A stretch of DNA of 64,000 nt, taken from Chamaecrista fasciculata. Lineage: Eukaryota > Streptophyta > Magnoliopsida > Fabales > Fabaceae. The number at the start of each line of letters is the position of its first letter. Positions within the stretch are counted from its first letter, which is position 1. The stretch covers positions 24,071 through 88,070 of the forward strand of contig QANZ01039209.1 in NCBI GenBank assembly GCA_003254925.1, read 5' to 3'. Shown piece after piece: positions 46,490 through 59,914 of the stretch. Made by a program: the position numbers and the translations under genes. A model generated the notes under the pieces. The model was not told the DNA's origin. It was given only the letters and a program-made list of their open reading frames with translations, and made no database searches.

Positions 46490-49400
46490 TTACATGGTAG
46501 CTAAAATGTCTCTCATCTCTGCTACGGATGGAATTGACTCCGCAGGGTAGGTCTTGGCGACAAGCTGGGCAAAACTTTCATACTTATCGAGGAACTCCTT
46601 CTGTCATAATTTTCCAAAAGTCAACACTCACAAATTATACACTTCTATGTATAGCAAACTCCTTCTGTGCAAGCATTATAAGTCTATCCATTTTCTTCTT
46701 AGGAAAAAGTATTGAGTTATTCAATATGTGCTTGAATCACTACGAATAAGAGGCATTTGATTGGCCAAATGGGCTCATGTACTGCATACCTTGCATTTGT
46801 CCCATAAGGAAGGTAATAGTTCCTCTGAAGTCAAGTTCTTCTGTAATTTCTTATACATTGCAGCAAAGGACTTATCAACCTATACAGAAAGAAGAAAAAC
46901 AAAATATCCTAGTTAAGTTTGACACTTGTGAGTGGGGATTTGTTAAATAAATGTGCATCATCTTACTCCAGACAAGCTGGATTTTAACATCTTTCTAAAA
47001 TCTGCTTTTGACAACCCAAGCTGGAAGGGAATCTGAAATTGATGCAAACAACAAAAAGTTGTCAAATATGAATGAGAGAAATGTTGTACAATCAATAAAA
47101 GAATTGTTGAGAAGCTAAACAAAGAATTTTTGGGGAGCAATGAACACACTAACCTCTTCTGGTGCGATAGTGAACATCAAGTCCTCAATCCTTTTAGCGA
47201 ATTGGAAAAGACGCTCAAATTGCTTTCGAAGGCAAAAGAAAGATAGTGAATTAAGTTCAACACACTAAACTTGATAGTAAGTAGAAACAGACAGATAATA
47301 TTTATTACTTACATAGTAAATAATCATGCTAATATGGCGTGTGCAAGCTAGTTCATAGGCTTCACTGGCCTGGTGGTAAAACTTGGCCAAAGTGGGAACA
47401 ACGTTGGCTAGGTCATACAAGCTGAGCAAAATAAATGAAATAATGTGTTAGAACCCTACAGTGTCTTCCTCTACAAAATCAGCTCAACACAGAAGGAATA
47501 TACCTATTTTGAAATGCTGCATAGTTTTCAAAAAGAAAAATATCTTCGTACTTTGGTTCCATTTGTGCAACTTTTTCTAATGTCACAAACATTATGCTAA
47601 CCTGTTATGCAACCATATCACCAGCAAATAATAATATAAAAATAGCAGTTACCTTTAGTTGGAAAAAGAAAAGGCTAAAGGCTGCAAATAACAAAACAAA
47701 CATACAACAACAATAACAAAAGCCTTTTCTCACTAAGTGGTATTAGCTATATGGATCAATCGATATGAACGTGTTTTTCCTTTACTCATTTCTATGGTTA
47801 GGTTATTATTAATTAAATTCGTCATAATAGTTTTCTCCTAAAATTTTCTTTGGTCTTCTCCTACCTCTAATTATTGAATTATTTTCAATCTCCTCAACTT
47901 TACGTATAGGAGCCTCTAACAACTTTCTTCCTGTATGACAAAACTATTTAAGACGTGTTTTAATTAAATTTTTCTAGATAGGTGCTATCTGATAAGGAAA
48001 AAAAGTATAATTGAAATAATTGAGAGTATCACTTAGTCCACATATCTGCTATGCAGAAAAAAGAGTAAAGCAGTGAATTCAAGTACAAGAATCTTTATGT
48101 CCTACTGGCTACTAGGCTCTGTCCTAAACCATATAGCACAACTGCATGGAAAATCAATTAAGTCAAGTGTCTCCGTCTTAGGTTGTTTCCCTCCAAAATT
48201 ATGTAATTAACATCTGGCGCGGTTCAATTAAAGGGCTCTTCCAACCAAAATATCTTCATCCCTTCCGATGTCAAAGTATTAAATGGTAATTGTAGAGTGA
48301 GTTATACAGTTTTAACTAGATTCACCTTGAAAGTTGTATATTACACACCTAACACGCATTGTTATCTCTAGTTACTTAAGCATATTAAATTACAATTCAT
48401 GCCCCATTAAGTATCTGAAATGCAAGACTTTCAGCGTTAACTTCTTCCCTAGGAGAGACCTACATTGAATGCAACTCTATAAATTGAAAACTATCCATAC
48501 TGATTTAATCTTTAGGAGACAATTGTTTGAAAGAAACGCTTATGTAGAAAAATCATTAGCAAAATTGTTGTTAACTATCCAAAAAGTTGTAAAGATATTA
48601 TTATGTTGGAAATACTTGAGTCCCATATTGAAAAAATAAGAGAAAATTAAAAGGGTTAGGAGGATGCCATACCAAATTACCTTAAGCATTTTGGACAAAC
48701 GACATCCTCCATAATCAAGCTTAACAATACAAGCCAACATAGTATCATACAAATTTGGATCAGGACCATCAAATTCCAAAATATTACAAAACATGCTACT
48801 GTATGAATGAATCACTCACAAATTTCATATATGCTTGATCAACCAGATCCCTGGATTGTCCCTGGATGTACTGCTCCATCCGTGTTGCAAGGGTTGCAAA
48901 TCTACAATGGAGTGGATAAGAACATAATTGATGTCTTCATGTGAAATTGCTAGAGATATTAAATGAGATTTGAGAACTGTGCAATATCGCAGCTATAACT
49001 TTTAACTGCTGCCAAAAAATATAATTCCATATAGTGATTGAAATTGAAAATTAATTTTTTAATAGATGTGAGAATACATATGCCTGACAAATTTTACAGT
49101 CAAAATAAAATTATCTGAGGCCCATTATCCAGCTGAGTTGTATAGAACAATTTTACAAAGCTGTGCATGTGACAAAATGTCTGGAAGAAAAGCTATTTAT
49201 ACAAGAACAAAATAGCTAGCTATCTAAGAAAAGAGAACAATTAGAGAAAATAAATATCCCTAATTTATAGGGATTGATTAGTAAACTAAATTCTAGTAGC
49301 TAATTTCAAGAGTCAAAGATGATGATTGATTCTTAACATGTACTATAAAGTGTTTAAAACCCATTACTCATGAGTATTAGTCTATTAGAATTTAGACGTT

Positions 49401-52400
49401 TAAGTACTCTAGATCTATAATATTAACGGTTTTGTAATTTCAAAGGAACTTAGAGATTCCAAAAAGGAAGCTGACAAGTGTAGAGACCAAGAATCCATTT
49501 CACCTAGGAATGTAAGCCAAGACACCCATTTGCCGAACATTTCGCTCATGTCTTTCAATCTGATGGCAAGCTTCATCTACAAACTGCAATAAGGTTTCCA
49601 ATTAAATCAATTAGGGTAGCAACCTAGTCTAAGAAAGTATTTGGCACAATGGTGTTCTTTGTAATGTTTTTTTTTTTTACCAAATACCAGGGGTTAAAAC
49701 ACCTAATGTTGGTGTTAACCACATGGCAATGGTGTTCTCTGTAATGTTAGTCACATACACGGCGGAACTGCATGGATATCCGAGACTCCAGGTCACCAAG
49801 CAAGATACGTACAATTCCTGCTGCATCAGCTTTTTGACTAGACAGATAAAGCTCTGTTGTTCCATGCATTGATATGCAGCGCAAAGGATCTATCTTGTAT
49901 GCCCAATCCACCATAGCGTAGAAGTCTTCCTGAAATCATTAAGCAGCTTGTGCCAATAAAATCTGTATGAGCTTTGTAACTACTAAATAGCAAAGCCTGA
50001 AAGCCATAAAAGGGTTTCAAACCCTGAGGGACAATAAGCTGATCGGTCCTGAAACACACACACACAAGGAGAAACAAAAATGGATATTCTTCTCTCTGTA
50101 GCCTAAGGCTTACAATGCAGCCTTTAATCTTCACCCCTCTAAGTTTGTGTGATGAAGTGTTGGGCTTTGTGTATGGGTATAGATGTAGAGGATGAAAATT
50201 TGTCTAAAATGTCAAAGGCAATTTACATTATAGCATCTTATTTCTCCAATGTGGGACTTTTGATATCTGCAACACTCCCCCTCAAGTTTAGTTGGCTTAA
50301 CCTAGTTGTGACTTGTCTCATGATCCTAGGTTTGGGTTTGTACTCTTTTTTTTGAACCTTAGAGGCCACAAATTCTTTTAGACCATGGATCTTTTTGGGC
50401 ATGAGGCCATTGGACTCTGATACTATGTTGAAATTTGGTGGTCTTGATCCAAGTTTGTGCGATAAAGTGTTGGGTTTGTATATGGGTATAGATGTCGAGG
50501 ATGTCATTTGTCTAAAATGCAAAAGGCAATTTAGCATAGCATCTTCCCATATTATATATCTTTTAGCTTTTTCTTATTTTCTCCAATGTGAGACTTTTGG
50601 TATCTCCAACACTTTATAAACTGAGTTTTATCTGCAACCTACTCTTATTTTGAGTCTGATTCTTTAACTTCTATTTAGGGCACATATGCAGTTGATAACT
50701 CGCTCCTTCCATAAATATATCAACTCGCTAGCAACTTTTGTGAGTACATAATAAGATAACATTCACAACGCCTCTTTGAGGGTTGCTTGAGACTTTACAT
50801 CATAGGGCTTTATCTTTTCATTCTACAAATATCAGAAGCAAACGAATAAATTCAAGTGATATGGCAAATGTTTCACACATACTTCAATTCCACTAAGCAT
50901 TTCCTGAAGGTATTCATTCAAAGATGCAAGCTCTGCAGGATTTATACCTATAAAATTAATCCAATTGTCAATTTTTGCATAAACTTAATTATTCAAGATG
51001 AAAATAAACCTTAATATTACATAAAGAAACTTAGAAGAACAGAAGGTTATCAAGCAGAATTACTTGTCTCAGATTTGCCATTATTCTCATCAATGTCCAT
51101 AATTCCCAAGTCATCATCATTGGCATCAGCACCATCATCATCATCATCATATCCGGTCTCATCAGTGCTTCCTGAAGGAACCAGTGTGGGAACATCAAAA
51201 CCCATGAACTGTGCGAAAAAAGTGCTCTGCAATTTAAGCCGTAAACATTTTATAATTTTGGTTCAATAAATAAAACGTTTGAGAGTTGATAAATAGAGAA
51301 AAAGACTTTCACCTCATCCACCAGAAGTGGGATAAAAATGGCAAGAAATTTTGCATAAGCCTCAGAAACTGAAGAAGTGTCCGCAGCATTTGCATTCTGA
51401 CTAGCAGCTGCAGCAGGGCCTTCAAGCCAAACAGTTGGATTCTTAGGCGCTTTAGTACTAGCACGAAGCTCATTTGAAAACTCACGGGCCTGTTAGTTGA
51501 AATGAAAGAAGTAAATTTCTCTGTTAATAGCCCTTTATAAAGCTGGTTGATAGGAAAGTAATTAACAATTATCTTTGTTAGTTGCATCAGAGCAAAGATA
51601 ATGATTTTTTTTTCCTAATGGAAGAAAAGAAAATCATGATTGTTTAATATGTACTATTACTAAGGATTTAGGAAAGCTTGTGAGCATAGTCAAGTACAAA
51701 TAAAAAACGACATGTCAATTACTATGAACACACCTTAATGTTTCTTTCAATAATTTATCTAGATCAGACGTTTTGCACCCTACTTCTTACTCTCCCAATT
51801 TTCTCCGCAATAATATATACACAATTATTTTGGTATAAACCTTGGACATTCCCCACCTATTCGTTTTAACGGTATAGACAGACTAATCTCATTTTAGTTG
51901 GATAGGACTAAGGCAACAAAGCTCTTTCACCAAGTATTTATCGCAGCTGCATTCCCAAGTCTCAAATACAAGACCCTTAATTAAGCTGGATTAACCCCCA
52001 ACCAATTGATCCACGTGCATGGTGGTAATGTATAAAGACTTTTTCCCCTTAACGATTGTATCCATGAACAGTCCAGCATCTTATGCCAAGACAGCCAATT
52101 GTTCAACTATTCATGAGATAAAACCTACATGATACGAAGTACTTAATTGAACTCCACAAGCATAAAAGTCACTTCAGAGTTCATATTGAGATAAAGAGTA
52201 AGTCAAAGAAAGAACTTCAACACCAGAAAATTAAAAAACAAATAACATCAATGTTGGGTATCATTTAGTTAGTTATCTCAGACCTCCCTTCGAAGAAGCA
52301 AGTTAAGAGAACTGCTGTAAGCTCTTCTCAGAGGACTCAAGCTATTCTTATCAAGAATCTGCAAGTGAAAAGGAATATAGTTCGGGGAGAAAACAAAAAG

Positions 52401-55400
52401 AATGAATCAACAAATATACGCATGTAAAACAAATTCTGGGGAGGAAATCATAGGTTAACCTTTATTTGCTGCATAAGGCGTGCATATATCTTGCACCTGT
52501 ACCGCAAGTCAGCATGATCAGGCCTCTTTAACTGTCCTCGCTGTTTAAAGCAAGCAGACAAAGTGATACTGGGAATTCCAATACTTTCTTAAATTTACAA
52601 TTCGTTTAAGGACTTGAGCAAAAATACCTGGGAAAAGTAATTCTTATCGCTAAGCATTAGATCCACCAAACTGACAAAGTAGTTTTTCAAGAACTCAGAA
52701 CCTCTCCAGACAAAAGTAGATTTTAATATTTCAAATTCTGCACGCCTCTCTTTCACCTGTTGGAATAGCAGGTACCAATATTAAAACAAATAACTTTCTG
52801 GTTCTTTTTGCTTCATGAACTCAAACTCATAGTAGAACGCTCATACATAGCATATCTAAGTAATCAAAATGATGAAAAGTAGTTAATACAAGTTTATAAA
52901 AATCACCCTATATATCAAATTACAGTTGACACTTCTCTTTATAAAAAATAGATAGAACATACAGCTTTCACTTTGGAGAAAACAGGATCTATATTAGGCA
53001 CTTCAATACCACGGAATGCATCTGTCAACCACTCACATGCTTCAATGTTTTGATGCATGTGCGCTTCACCAAATGAGCCTCCTGTTAGACATGCTGAATA
53101 CTACACCCAATGAAATATTAAAATAAATACTAAGTTAAGCAAAATTTTCAAATTCAAACAAGCATCTAATTCACCCAATAAAGGGATAGATACCTCAGGA
53201 GGGACACGCAACCTCTCAAGAAGCTTATCAAGCTCCACGATAAGAGCTTGGTTATTTACTGATTGCATTTCCAGCTTGTTATTGCGGATTTCTATCTGTA
53301 CAGCACAGAAATTGAGACAGATTACCTAAAGTATATCAAAACATGGTGAAACAAAACAGATAAATCTTGAATTAAAGCAGAAAGGAATTTATGTTGCATC
53401 GCACAATATTCACCTCTTAGGTTATCTGTCATGAATTAGCTTTTAAAAGGTTAAAATGTATGTATATACAATAACATAGTTTTGTTAAGTTTTTGTCATT
53501 TTACTTATTTCTATGATGTGATAAAGTGAACATGTAAAAATTTAGTTAAATGTGACAAATTCATATGATATAGTAAACAAACAAACAAACAAATTTAGTT
53601 AAAATGTATATACACTATGATGTCTTTGCTGGTTTTAGTTAGCACCACAACAAGCAGAAAAACAAACAAACACATGATTTTTTTTTTGGAAGAACTAGAC
53701 AGTATCTCCCAATCAATAGCAGAGACAAATCCTCACGCGGCGTAGAAATCACTGAAATGGGTTTGCCTCTACCAACAAAGTTTTTTTTATACACACAATC
53801 TGATTCGAACTCAAGACGTCATGCTTAAGGAACCCAGTCATCTACAATTGTGTTGGACTTTGTTGATCAAACACATGATTGCAAAAGGCATTTCTATAAA
53901 AGCCACATATTGAACAGCGATATGCAAATTATACTCCAAAAATGTAGAAGTCCCTACTGATTCAATATCCTCCCTCATGTGCCGAAGTTTCACATTGAAC
54001 ATGCCTAACCATTCATCCATGTCTTCCACACAATGTGTTGCTACTTCAAGCCCGTGCAACACCTGCAAAAAAAGAAATTATTTGAACTACACTATAAACA
54101 AAATGCAAAATTTATTAAGAGAAACATAAAAATTTTGGGAACCAAGTAACCCCTTCATCTTTTTTCTGATAAAAGAAAACAAACAATGAAGTATCATATC
54201 ATAGTAGCTATAATGGACAAAGAAAGTGACGATAACAAGAACCAATTGAAGCTTAGGATCTCAATGCAAGTTAGGAGCCCTGAGGGTTCAAGCAGCAGGT
54301 TATATTAGACCAAGTGGTTGATCTGAAACAAAAGTCTCTAATATGTAATGTTTAATGATTTATAAAAAAATATGAACAGCTGTACCTCATCTATCATAGG
54401 TTCACTTTCTAAGATAGCATGCACATTTGCTGCTTCCAGAGCCTGGAGCTCTCGCTTCAACCTCTCAGAAAATACCTCTGCTTCACCAATACCAATGACA
54501 TAACTGCAATTCAATGCACATTCAGAAACATTCAAAGAGCTTCTTGGAATTGGCACAACAAAAAGCACAAGCAGGAAGGTTGAATAACTAATATGACAGT
54601 AAATCTGAGTAATGCACATGTCCAACCAACATAACTAGGATCATTTGGATTATTCTAACAAATATGTCACAACCATCATGTTTTGAATTTAAATCTTATT
54701 CATAAAATATCTATGAGGGAGGAGAGAGGGAGAAATGCCCTGCAATATTCAAATGGGCCTTCTACAATTTTTGAAAAACTCAATCCAAACAATTATCTAA
54801 AACAGGTCTCATTACTTAAATTATATGCTTATTTGTAGTAATCACATATATTTAACCCCAGAATGCCACTAAAGACTGAGATGAACAGCACCTACTTTCC
54901 CAAAAGAGCCTCCATGTCCTCTTCCTCTGCCTGCGAAACAAGTTCCTTTTCTACGTTGACTTTCAGTTCTGTCTCAGTTTCAGCAGATTCAACAGGGGCA
55001 CCGTCTTGTGGGTTCCTTGGAGCAGCAACTGCAGGTGTGTGTTCCTTTTTCACATTTTTCAAAAGAAGTAATAAGAAACAGAAACTAATGTTCTACATTA
55101 ATTAGCTGTCAAAAACCATTTTTCTTTTAAGAGATTTACAAAAGAATGAAACTCCCCTCATGAACAGACACATCCTCAAAAGTCAAAAGTAAAAAACTTC
55201 TGCTTGGACTTAATGTTCACAAGTGATATAAGCCACACTCCTTACAAAGCAAGAAATCTTATATGCACCTTAGCCCAGAGTGCCATCTCCACAACATCAA
55301 TACCAACAACCTTAGGAAGGCGACCAAGTACATCTTTGCACATATTTAAGATGCAAAATAGGATTCGGTTCCTGCAAGGGAAGTTGTGAACATCATAAGA

Positions 55401-57359
55401 CTTGCTACTAGATAGTGAATTTTCTAGGTTATACATTTCTCTCAACGATATAACCTGTCATCAACATTGCGCATTGTCCACTGAGGTGGAGAACCATGGT
55501 TTCTTAGGTTATCAAATCCCTACAAAAATTTATATTCAACAGCCAAATAAATATATCATATAGAAAGGCATAAACAAACAGGAAAATGTTGCTTCTCATT
55601 TTGCCAAAGTGCCAGTACTAAAAGCTCTTTAATAGAACATCAAAAGCTCTTCTTAGCATGAAAGAGTGGACCCTTACCAGTGTAAACGTACATCCACTTG
55701 GATCATTTGTCATAACTTCCATTTTTGAAAGGTGTTTCAGCTTGTATAGCTTTGCAGGCTACAATCACACAAATGTATAGTTAGATTTAAATATACTATG
55801 CCTAAAATGGCATGCATCCATTAGGGAAAAGAAAATAAGGAAAATCCAGATGTTTCTTGAACTAAAATGAACGGGGGGGAGACTTTTGCAAAAGATGCAA
55901 CCAATTAATTAGAATCCTTCTGCCTTCAACAACTTACATTCAGGTTGAAGAACTGTTTAACAAGGCACCAAGCCTCTATGACCAATTGATCCAAGGACTG
56001 TTGTTTATGTCCCAACCTCTCCACATTTCTATTAATCAGATTAAATTTCAACCTAAAGTGGTGGTTGGAAAACATAAGTGCATTAGGAAGCAAGATAGCT
56101 TATAGTGACTATTTTACAGATGAAATAAAGGACATATCGTAGGTATTTGTGAATTAAAGCTATCTTGCTTCCTAATGCTCAATTAGTGAAGCATTGTAAA
56201 AACGCTAACCGGGAGCAAGGCACATTACTTTGTGTGTAATTTTTGTATGAGGATAGAATGATACATTGATGAAAAAAAAATTATTGTGAGAAATTTCTCT
56301 ATGTATTTTAGGTGTGGATTTCAAAAGATGTTAAGTTATTTTATACTATTCACCTTTCTTATCACTAAAATATTGTTCACCATCTTTGCTCTAAACCACT
56401 TCACATTTATCTTGTTATTGGACCTCTATGTTCATCAATTAGAATGGGTATAACAGAAGTTACAATGCATGAGATGAGAGTGGTGTAAAATATCCATGAT
56501 GCCACTATCTCGAATAAACCAAACAAAAGCCTAAGGGGCTTAAGAGACGTTTTAAAAAAAAAAGCAACAAACATAATTTTGAGCACCGAATGAACTGAGA
56601 AATGAGAATCACAATAGGAGATTTCCTCATAGCCTAGAAAAACCAGCTAAAAGAACAAATACAAAGACTAGGGAAATCAGTTCATCAAGTCTCTCCTGCG
56701 TTCCTTTGTATGTATGACAAGAAAATCTTCCGAAAATACACCCTCTTACAACTACAAGTGGGTTAGAGAAAGTTACCTCAAGATCTCCTCCATTGGAGTC
56801 TTTTAAGACACGAAGAAAAGCTTTTGTCCTCTGACCACTTTGTTTTGCTGCATCAAATAAATGCTTTTCTTTAACAATGCGTAGTGAATAGAATTTACCA
56901 GACCATTACAGAAGTAACAAGAACTATGGAATTTTAAGCATTCTAATTGACATTGGAAGAATTATAGACGAAATTCATACATATGACACTAGGAAACCTT
57001 GTATATTCATTTGAGCAATTCTGCACATACCAACGAGAAATAAATGAAAAAACAAACAGTGTATTACTGCAATAATGCAAATGAACTTTCCTGAACACTC
57101 ATTGGGTGAAGCGCCATGTTCAACTCAAAAGGATCGAAAAAGCAAAATGTGAAATTGAAGGAAGAGAAAATGACGTACTGCAAAGAGCGAGAACCCTAGG
57201 CTTGGCCATTTGCTGACGGCTTAACATGCCGGTTTTTTTACCAAAAATCCCACGACTTTTTGCGACACGGATCGACATAACGACCTTATGCTTCGTGCCT
57301 TCAATGGCAACCTGGCAAGCTAGCCGGAGCTCCAAATCGTCGGCGCTCGATTTCGCCAT
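46490..57359 (-). CDS. SEC3A: Exocyst complex component SEC3
   Basis: Reconstructed as 25 exons (minus): 57359-57179, 56847-56777, 55758-55678, 55519-55455, 55371-55269, 55044-54896, 54503-54386, 54062-53958, 53295-53194, 53100-52963, 52756-52628, 52540-52460, 52358-52284, 51489-51313, 51226-51064, 50947-50883, 49929-49759, 49583-49504, 48901-48820, 47601-47504, 47421-47313, 47222-47154, 47032-46967, 46879-46790, 46600-46490. Phases agree throughout; product 892 aa, close to Arabidopsis SEC3A. N-terminal PH-like lipid-binding region ([29 protein letters not shown]), a coiled coil ([16 protein letters not shown]), an acidic linker in exon 15, then the helical Sec3 C-terminal domain ([18 protein letters not shown]). 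It marks plasma-membrane sites for exocytic vesicle tethering. Confidence 0.96.
48604..48784 (-). mobile_element. Solo LTR-like fossil in SEC3 intron 19
   Basis: About 180 bp bounded by TGTTGG at one side; its reverse complement resembles the repeats at 50130-50611. No internal sequence accompanies it. An old, broken relic of the same small LTR family. Confidence 0.55.
49647..49748 (-). mobile_element. Tiny retroposed insertion in SEC3 intron 17
   Basis: About 58 bp with an A-tail (T-run 49667-49678 on +) lies between two 22-bp copies of caatggtgtt(c)t..gtaatgtt (49647-49668, 49727-49748, one mismatch). This is the signature of target-primed insertion of a short, truncated RNA copy. The right repeat is only 11 bases from exon 17. 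Confidence 0.6.
50130..50611 (-). mobile_element. TRIM-like LTR fossil in SEC3 intron 16
   Basis: Two related repeats (about 50130-50274 and 50426-50611) enclose a 151-bp interior. Read on minus, the second repeat acts as 5' LTR and is followed by a primer-binding-like site (TAGTATCAGAGTCC, close to the initiator-tRNA-Met type). A polypurine tract (CTTGAGGGGGAG) precedes the other LTR. There is no coding capacity, so it fits a terminal-repeat retrotransposon in miniature; it is old and incomplete at one end. Confidence 0.65.
53680..53867 (-). mobile_element. SINE in SEC3 intron 8
   Basis: 188 bp with a perfect 13-bp target duplication caaacacatgatt (53667-53679 and 53868-53880). On minus it starts atcaacaaagtccaacac, has a pol III B-box (GAGTTCGAATC, 53802-53812) and ends in an A-tail (T-run from 53678 on +). 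A tRNA-derived SINE, fairly young because its duplication is exact. Confidence 0.88.
56080..56178. repeat. 22-bp inverted repeat in SEC3 intron 2
   Basis: gcattaggaagcaagatagctt (56080-56101) and its exact reverse complement (56157-56178), 55 bases apart. It could fold into a hairpin in the pre-mRNA. Confidence 0.9.
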
Positions 57360-59914
57360 TTTCCCTGATCTCAAAGCGTCACTCTTGCCGATGTAAAACT
57401 TCAGGGAGAATTACGCTCAAAGTTAGAAACAGAGAGAGAGAAGGACGTACTAGAAGTTTATTTGCGAAAAAATCGTTTGCAGTTGAATCTTTCTTTTTAG
57501 TGTACATGTGCGTTTACTTTTGGCGACAACAATTGTCGTTGCCGTAAAATTGCTTAATAAATATTGTCTCCGTTTATACCTCGTTAAATTTTGGTCAATA
57601 TCTCATTTTGGTCCAGGGGTCAGATTATTTTGTATTATAAAACTTTTTTTTTTCTAGTTTAATCTTTAAAATTTTACATTTAATTCGTTTCGATCTCTAA
57701 AATGTAATTTCATTTAATTTTTTCTATTATTTTTAATTTAGATAGTTGAGATAAATCATTTCTCTCTATGTTATAACATAGTTAATTAATAAAGAAAAAA
57801 ATAAAATCTTCCTCTCAATTACAAGTTGGAAATTTTTTTCCAACTTTGTTAATTTACTTATTATCACATATATAAGAGATAAAAGGTAAAGATAAAAATT
57901 AGATGAAATTATATTCTAAACTAATTGTGGAACAAATATAAAAATTTGATGGTTAAAATAAAACTCATCTTATATTTAGAGAATCAAAATGACTATTTAA
58001 CTTTAAATGTGTCCCTTTTCAAATATATAATGTAAACATATTTTTATCACTTGCGACTATTTTTTAATATTTTAACGTAGATCCTATACACTTTTTTTGT
58101 TTTTTTTTAAGTATTATAAGTTTTTTATTTTTGCCATTTTTAAATTTGTTGACCTTAGCTAAATTTATGAGATATTGGGAAACAAATTATTTATTATTGA
58201 CGTGGGAGTTGACATAGGTTTATATAATTTTAATTTAATTTAATTTCTTTGTTATATTTTAGTTTGTTCTTCATACTCTGTAATGATATAATATAATCAC
58301 TGTTTGGAAGCCAAATCTGGTATGGTCGGTCCTCTTCGGCTTTGGCATTCTCTTCCGTTCACCATTTCAATTCAATCTCAGATAAATGCAAAGTTGAACC
58401 CACTTCGGAATTTAGGTTTCTGCCATTGATAATGGATAAAAATTTTGGGAATCAATTACTTCCGTGATTGTTTATATCGAGTATCATTATTTAGATATTC
58501 TATTATTTGGTGAGCTTCGATTGATTTGAGGATTAATCCGATGACCATCCACAAATATTTCTGCTCATCTCTCATTTCTCTTGGTTATTCTTATCATTCG
58601 TCTTCCTATACACAACACAGTTATTTTTCCGATGTATATCCAGAGTCCAAACATTAAAATCTTGAAATATCTGAGGGAAAATTGCAACTTTAGTTCATTA
58701 TATTTTTTTGTCAGGTTGCAAATAAGTTTTTTTATCATTAATTTTGCATTTTTTATTCCACATTTTCACAAAATATCCTATCTTTAATCCCACCCCCATT
58801 TCCATCTTTCTTCCTCCATTGACACTGACCACTTGTTACTGACCACTTGTTAGTTTAGAGTTCAATTTGACTTTGTTTGTTAACAATTACAATTGGACAA
58901 AAAAACTCATCAAGAATTATCGACAACTTCAAACTTGTCACAATCGAGATTGAAAAAAATGACTGCTTGTTAAGACCAATCAATAAAACTTTGATAAAGA
59001 TATATGATCAAAATTGCAAAAACAAAAGATAAAGAGCTAAATTGTAGTTTACCCCAAAGATAAAGGACCAAAATTGAACTTTAACTTTTAACACGCAACA
59101 ATAACATGTCACGTCAGCTTTAACGGAGGAAGAGGGACAGAGTAAGGTGAAACTTTTTACAAAAATATGGAATAAAAAAAATAAAAAAGGGCTGATTTAC
59201 AACCTGAACAAAAAATAATAGACTAAAATTATACTTTGGCCAACATCTTATGTCCAAGTATAAAACACAAAAACCCGAGATTAACATGTTTAGTTTACCA
59301 GAACCGAGGCCTCTTTTTCTTTTTTGGCCAACCAAGATCTCAGGTTTGATAGAATATAATTTAAGGTGACACAGAGCTTCATCATTCATGTTATACAAAA
59401 CGAAGCATCTCAGATTCACATGTATCTCGGATTCCGCTTTTTCTAAGGTGACATGAGGTTTCAAGAAAAACTTGTAGTTAATCCATTTGGAATAGAAATC
59501 AAGCATGACTAACACATAACCAAAAGAAAAACACGACTAACACATAACCAAAAGAAAAACACGTACATTTTTATACATCTCACGCAGTTATGAGATATTC
59601 AGAAGTTTTGCAGGTCCCTGTTGAAGTACCTGCATACCAAGAGTGAAACTGTTGTTCAAGGACTAAAGAAAATCATTCTGAAAATCAAGTGAAGAATACA
59701 ATCAGAATATAAACCTACATTTCCAATTTATTGGTACAGACAAAGAAGAAAGGGAGAATAAATTAACAGGATTCAGTATACAAAGCACCAACCCTGGTCT
59801 GTTACTTTATCTACAACTAAGCCTAGACAGGAAAATCAATTGATGCTTTCAAATAAAATCAAACACCAAAGACATGAAGATAGAACGACAGACCATACAT
59901 ATAAGGTTCCGACC
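57360..59914. other. Intergenic, SEC3 upstream to RPS9 3' end
   Basis: The SEC3 promoter side has a GA-rich leader (about 57430). A possible fold-back MITE lies at about 57590-58005: left aaattttggtcaatatctcattttgg, right complement similar. The rest is AT-rich with no recognisable gene; ORFs here show no family marks. Confidence 0.55.

Noticed and set aside
50767-50823. Short minus-strand frame reading [19 protein letters not shown] in SEC3 intron 16
   Set aside because: It ends in a stop, is not needed for the SEC3 frame (exon 16 joins exon 17 correctly without it), and matches no family I know.
59120-59515. 131-codon open frame on the minus strand
   Set aside because: No recognisable domain, no conserved motif, and AT-rich surroundings; a chance ORF is more likely.
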